A DNA stretch of 64,000 bases from Pseudomonas sp. PDM04 (GTDB lineage Bacteria > Pseudomonadota > Gammaproteobacteria > Pseudomonadales > Pseudomonadaceae): contig NZ_JACVAI010000008.1 in assembly GCF_014851765.1 (NCBI RefSeq), positions 1 to 64,000 of the forward strand, read 5' to 3'. Position 1 is the first letter of the stretch, and each line of letters opens with the position of its first letter. Under the pieces are notes generated by a model that saw only the letters and a program-made list of their open reading frames with translations, was not told the origin of the DNA and searched no databases. Made by a program: the position numbers and the translations under genes. Below, piece after piece: positions 61,734-64,000 of this stretch.

Positions 61734-62672
61734 ATGTTTGACAGGATCGTAGGGCCCCTCTTGCCCGTCGCCTTTGTAATCGCCCTGGGTTTCATCGCCG
61801 GCAAACGCGGGCGACTGACCCAGTCGGACAGCCTGCTGATCAGCCGCCTGGTGCTCGGCTGGATCTTCCCGGCGCTGTTATTCGCGGGCATGGCGAGCAC
61901 GCCACGGGAACAACTGTTCGATTTCAAATTCGTCCTGGCCACGTTCATCGGCATCATGGGCATGTACATCCTCGCATTGGCCATCGGCTGGTGGCGCCAT
62001 CGCGATCTCAAGGTGGCGACGCTCAAGGGCTTCGTCAACGGTTACCCGGACGCCGCGTTCATGGGCATCCCCATTCTGGGCGCCATGTACGGAGCGGGCA
62101 GCATCTATTCGGTGCTGGTGCTCAACCTGGTGGCGAGCCTGGTCATGATTCCGCTGACAACCATGTTGCTGACCATTGCCGACGGCAAAGGCAGCGGCAG
62201 CCAGGCATTCATGTCGAGCCTCTCGGGCGCGGTACGCCGTCCGCTGATGTGGGCGCCGGCCCTGGGCATCGTGCTCTCCCTGCTGCAGATCAAGCTGCCG
62301 CCCCTCGCGGCCGAGTCCCTCAACCTTCTGGGCAAGGCAACACCGGGCGTTTCACTGCTGTGTCTGGGACTGATCATGTCGTCGGAGAAGCTGAAAATGT
62401 CCGGTGAAGTGTGGGGCAACCTGGGGCTCAAGTTGTTCATCCACCCGGTCCTGATGTTCGCCGCCACCGTCGTGCTGGGCGTGAATGGGTTGTATGCCCA
62501 ACAGATGATTCTGTTGTGCGCGCTGCCTTCGGCAACGATCCCGGCGATGTTCGCCAACCAGACCGGTGCTTACCAGAGCGAAGCCGCGACCTCCATCCTG
62601 GTCAGTACCGTGCTGTCCATCCTGACATTTTCGGTGGCGATCTACCTGATCGACGGCGGGCTTGCGGCCTGA
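61734..62672 (+). CDS. AEC family transporter (auxin efflux carrier-like)
   Basis: The 312-residue protein has about ten membrane helices and the AEC signature regions: GFIAGKRGRLTQSDSLLISRLVLGWIFPALLFAGM, then GYPDAAFMGIPILGAMYG, and the repeated half with ALPSATIPAMFANQTGAYQSEAATSILVSTVLS. Bacterial members such as MdcF and MleP-type proteins move carboxylic acids. Being 79 nt downstream of the enolase-superfamily gene, it may carry that enzyme's substrate. This is inference from context. Confidence 0.88.
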   Translation: MFDRIVGPLLPVAFVIALGFIAGKRGRLTQSDSLLISRLVLGWIFPALLFAGMASTPREQLFDFKFVLATFIGIMGMYILALAIGWWRHRDLKVATLKGFVNGYPDAAFMGIPILGAMYGAGSIYSVLVLNLVASLVMIPLTTMLLTIADGKGSGSQAFMSSLSGAVRRPLMWAPALGIVLSLLQIKLPPLAAESLNLLGKATPGVSLLCLGLIMSSEKLKMSGEVWGNLGLKLFIHPVLMFAATVVLGVNGLYAQQMILLCALPSATIPAMFANQTGAYQSEAATSILVSTVLSILTFSVAIYLIDGGLAA

Positions 62673-62727
62673 CCCGTGGCGAACGCCATGACGACTTCAA
62701 CCAAAACCGCGTACCGAGGTGTCCATC

Positions 62728-63222
62728 ATGATTCACAAAACCGCAATGACGGCAGCGCTGGCAGCCTTGCTGGCGACGAGTGCACTCCTGCCAGTGGTGC
62801 AGGCCCAGCCTTTGCCACTGGACAAAACCGGCTCGGTCCACAACGAGGACGTGGAATGGCGCAGCTTTCCCGCCTTCCCTGCGGAGGTGAAACTGGCCGT
62901 TGTGGCCGGCGACCCGAGTAAACCGGCGCCTTATGTGGTCAGGGTCAAGGTGCCGAACGGCATCCGGCTGATGCCCCACACGCACCCTGAAGACCGCATC
63001 TATACCGTGATGTCCGGCGTTTTCTACATTGGTTTTGGCAGTGTGTTCGACCCGGACAAGCTGGTCGCGTATGGCCCGGGCAGCGTGGTGATACTCCCGG
63101 CCAACACCCCGCACTTCCACTGGGCGCGGTCCGGCGCGTACATCTCGCAGGTGTACGGGACTGGCCCGCTGGGTATCGAGTACATCGATAGCCATGACGA
63201 CCCGCGCACGGCATCGAAGTAA
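62728..63222 (+). CDS. Exported cupin-domain protein
   Basis: The 164-residue precursor has a signal peptide (MIHKTAMTAALAALLATSALLPVVQAQ) and a single cupin domain. Motif 1 is LMPHTHPEDRIYTVMSGVFYIGFG and motif 2 is LPANTPHFHWARSG, with His ligands for one metal. The protein should be periplasmic. ATG at 62728 with GAGGTG 6 nt upstream is preferred to the GTG within that signal. It is 55 nt after the AEC gene and probably belongs to the same operon. Its activity is unknown. Confidence 0.85.
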   Translation: MIHKTAMTAALAALLATSALLPVVQAQPLPLDKTGSVHNEDVEWRSFPAFPAEVKLAVVAGDPSKPAPYVVRVKVPNGIRLMPHTHPEDRIYTVMSGVFYIGFGSVFDPDKLVAYGPGSVVILPANTPHFHWARSGAYISQVYGTGPLGIEYIDSHDDPRTASK

Positions 63223-63383
63223 ATTCGTGCTGGCACGACCTCGCCGATCCGCCAACGCTTGACGGATCGGCGCCAGCCTCGCGAGGGTGGGTCTTTTATC
63301 GTGCGCATTTGCACGCCGACAGGCTGTGCGCTGCCCATGTCATTGGCTAGACTGCAGCATCTCTCCTGATAAAGCAGCCCATC
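63223..63383. other. Intergenic spacer after the cupin gene
   Basis: A GATCCGCCAACGC/GCTTGACGGATC-like inverted repeat at about 63246-63270 may act as a weak terminator of the accessory cluster. I see no gene in this spacer. Confidence 0.3.
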
Positions 63384-63617
63384 ATGCTTCGTTTATTGTT
63401 CTGGATCGCCCTGATTGCCGCCGCCGTATGGTTCTGGCGCAAGTTCAAGGGGTCGAGCAGCGCACCAAGGCCTCCTGCCGAACCGCAGGCCGCCCCCATG
63501 GTACGTTGCGCCCATTGCGGCCTGCATCTGCCCCGCGACCGCGCGCTGAATCTCCAACAACAGTGGTACTGCAGCCAGGCTCACCTTGAGCAAGGCCCGG
63601 GCCCCAGTGACCGCTGA
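63384..63617 (+). CDS. PP0621 family protein (small zinc-ribbon-like membrane protein)
   Basis: The 77-residue protein has one N-terminal membrane helix (MLRLLFWIALIAAAVWFWRKF) and a Cys motif C-A-H-C-G-L...W-Y-C-S-Q-A-H that probably binds zinc. This is the PP0621 family found just before pilS in pseudomonads. Its function is unknown. It overlaps the pilS start by 11 bases, suggesting coupled translation. Confidence 0.85.
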   Translation: MLRLLFWIALIAAAVWFWRKFKGSSSAPRPPAEPQAAPMVRCAHCGLHLPRDRALNLQQQWYCSQAHLEQGPGPSDR

Positions 63618-64000
63618 GGCATCCCGCCCCGACAGCAAACAGGCGCAGCGACTGCTGCGCCTCTATCATCTCTACCGCCTCAGTATCGGCATCACGCTGG
63701 TGCTGCTGATTTCCAGCAACCTGGACAACCAGTTGCTGACCTCCACCAATGACGGCCTGCTGCGCAATGGCAGCTGGCTGTACCTGGTGCTCAACATTCT
63801 CTTGGTGGTCTTCCTCGAGAACATCCGACGTCCGGCGCAACTGTTCAGCCTGGCGTTGATCGACGTTCTGATGCTGTGCAGCCTGTTCTATGCCGCCGGC
63901 GGCGTCGCCAGTGGTTTTGGCAACCTGCTGGTGGTCTCGGTGGCCATCAGCAATGCGTTACTGCGAGGACGGGTCGGCCTGCTGATCGCCGCCGTCGGCG
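63607..64000 (+). CDS. pilS: Sensor histidine kinase PilS, N-terminal part (cut by window end)
   Basis: 131 codons are visible. The sequence QRLLRLYHLYRLSIGITLVLLISSNLDNQLL, then SWLYLVLNILLVVFL and ALIDVLMLCSLFYAAGGVASGFGNLLVVSVAISNALLRGRVGLLIAAVG is the polytopic N-terminus of PilS. It has several of the six membrane helices that sense pilin in the inner membrane. The kinase domain lies beyond the edge. PilS and PilR activate the sigma54 pilA promoter found at 41498-41513. The start is a GTG at 63607, inside the PP0621 gene. Confidence 0.88.
   Translation, partial: MTAEASRPDSKQAQRLLRLYHLYRLSIGITLVLLISSNLDNQLLTSTNDGLLRNGSWLYLVLNILLVVFLENIRRPAQLFSLALIDVLMLCSLFYAAGGVASGFGNLLVVSVAISNALLRGRVGLLIAAVG

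Overview
The window looks like chromosomal DNA of a Pseudomonas species, most likely of the P. fluorescens group. The grounds are gene order (msrQ-msrP-pssA-ilvC-ilvN-ilvI; lpoP-mrcB; cbpA-prrF; cbrX-cbrA-cbrB-crcZ-pcnB; pilA/pilBCD-coaE-yacG), the presence of the Pseudomonas sRNAs PrrF and CrcZ, and several REP elements with the core GGGAGCGAGCCTGCTCGC that are typical of fluorescent pseudomonads. Species identity is inference. No phage, transposase, plasmid or CRISPR signal was seen.

Layout. 1-125: promoter and leader of an rRNA operon leaving the left edge. 126-6103: methionine sulfoxide repair (msrPQ), phosphatidylserine synthase and the branched-chain amino acid genes ilvINC, all on the minus strand. 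6504-13837: small conserved genes, PBP1b with its activator lipoprotein, a kinase/ATPase fusion, and a cAMP-binding protein. 13900-17770: an iron block made of the Fur-regulated sRNA PrrF, a ChaN-like lipoprotein and a heme ABC importer (hmuTUV) that lacks a receptor gene here. 17767-21782: Rieske protein, sfsA, an aminotransferase, dksA and gluQ. 21860-27000: the carbon/nitrogen-balance system cbrX-cbrA-cbrB and its sRNA target crcZ, with a sigma54 promoter, a matching activator site and six CA-rich Hfq/Crc motifs. 27120-31544: pcnB-folK and the pantothenate genes panB, panC and panD. 31764-40087: pgi, acs, an rRNA methyltransferase-like gene, a large DUF748 envelope protein and a DUF2845 protein. 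40364-46286: BON protein and type IV pilus genes (pilA against pilBCD), then coaE-yacG. 46296-51309: small conserved proteins, a CbiM-like membrane protein, NDH-2 and an EF-hand protein. 51372-53860: chemoreceptor and a tRNA operon (Asn-Pro-Lys-Pro). 53862-59414: clpB with a heat-shock promoter, pgeF, rluD and bamD. 59554-63222: a four-gene accessory cluster (FadR-type regulator, enolase-superfamily enzyme, AEC carrier, exported cupin). 63384-64000: PP0621-family protein and the start of pilS.

The genes connect in several places. PilS at the right edge is expected to control the sigma54 promoter seen upstream of pilA. CbrB is expected to bind TGTTAC-N14-GTAACA to drive crcZ, whose CA-rich RNA relieves Hfq/Crc repression. 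PrrF and hmuTUV both carry Fur-like boxes. The most plausible undescribed unit is the FadR/enolase/AEC/cupin cluster inserted between bamD and pilS. Its enzyme has atypical active-site signatures (KxH, and no Asp at the usual dyad position).
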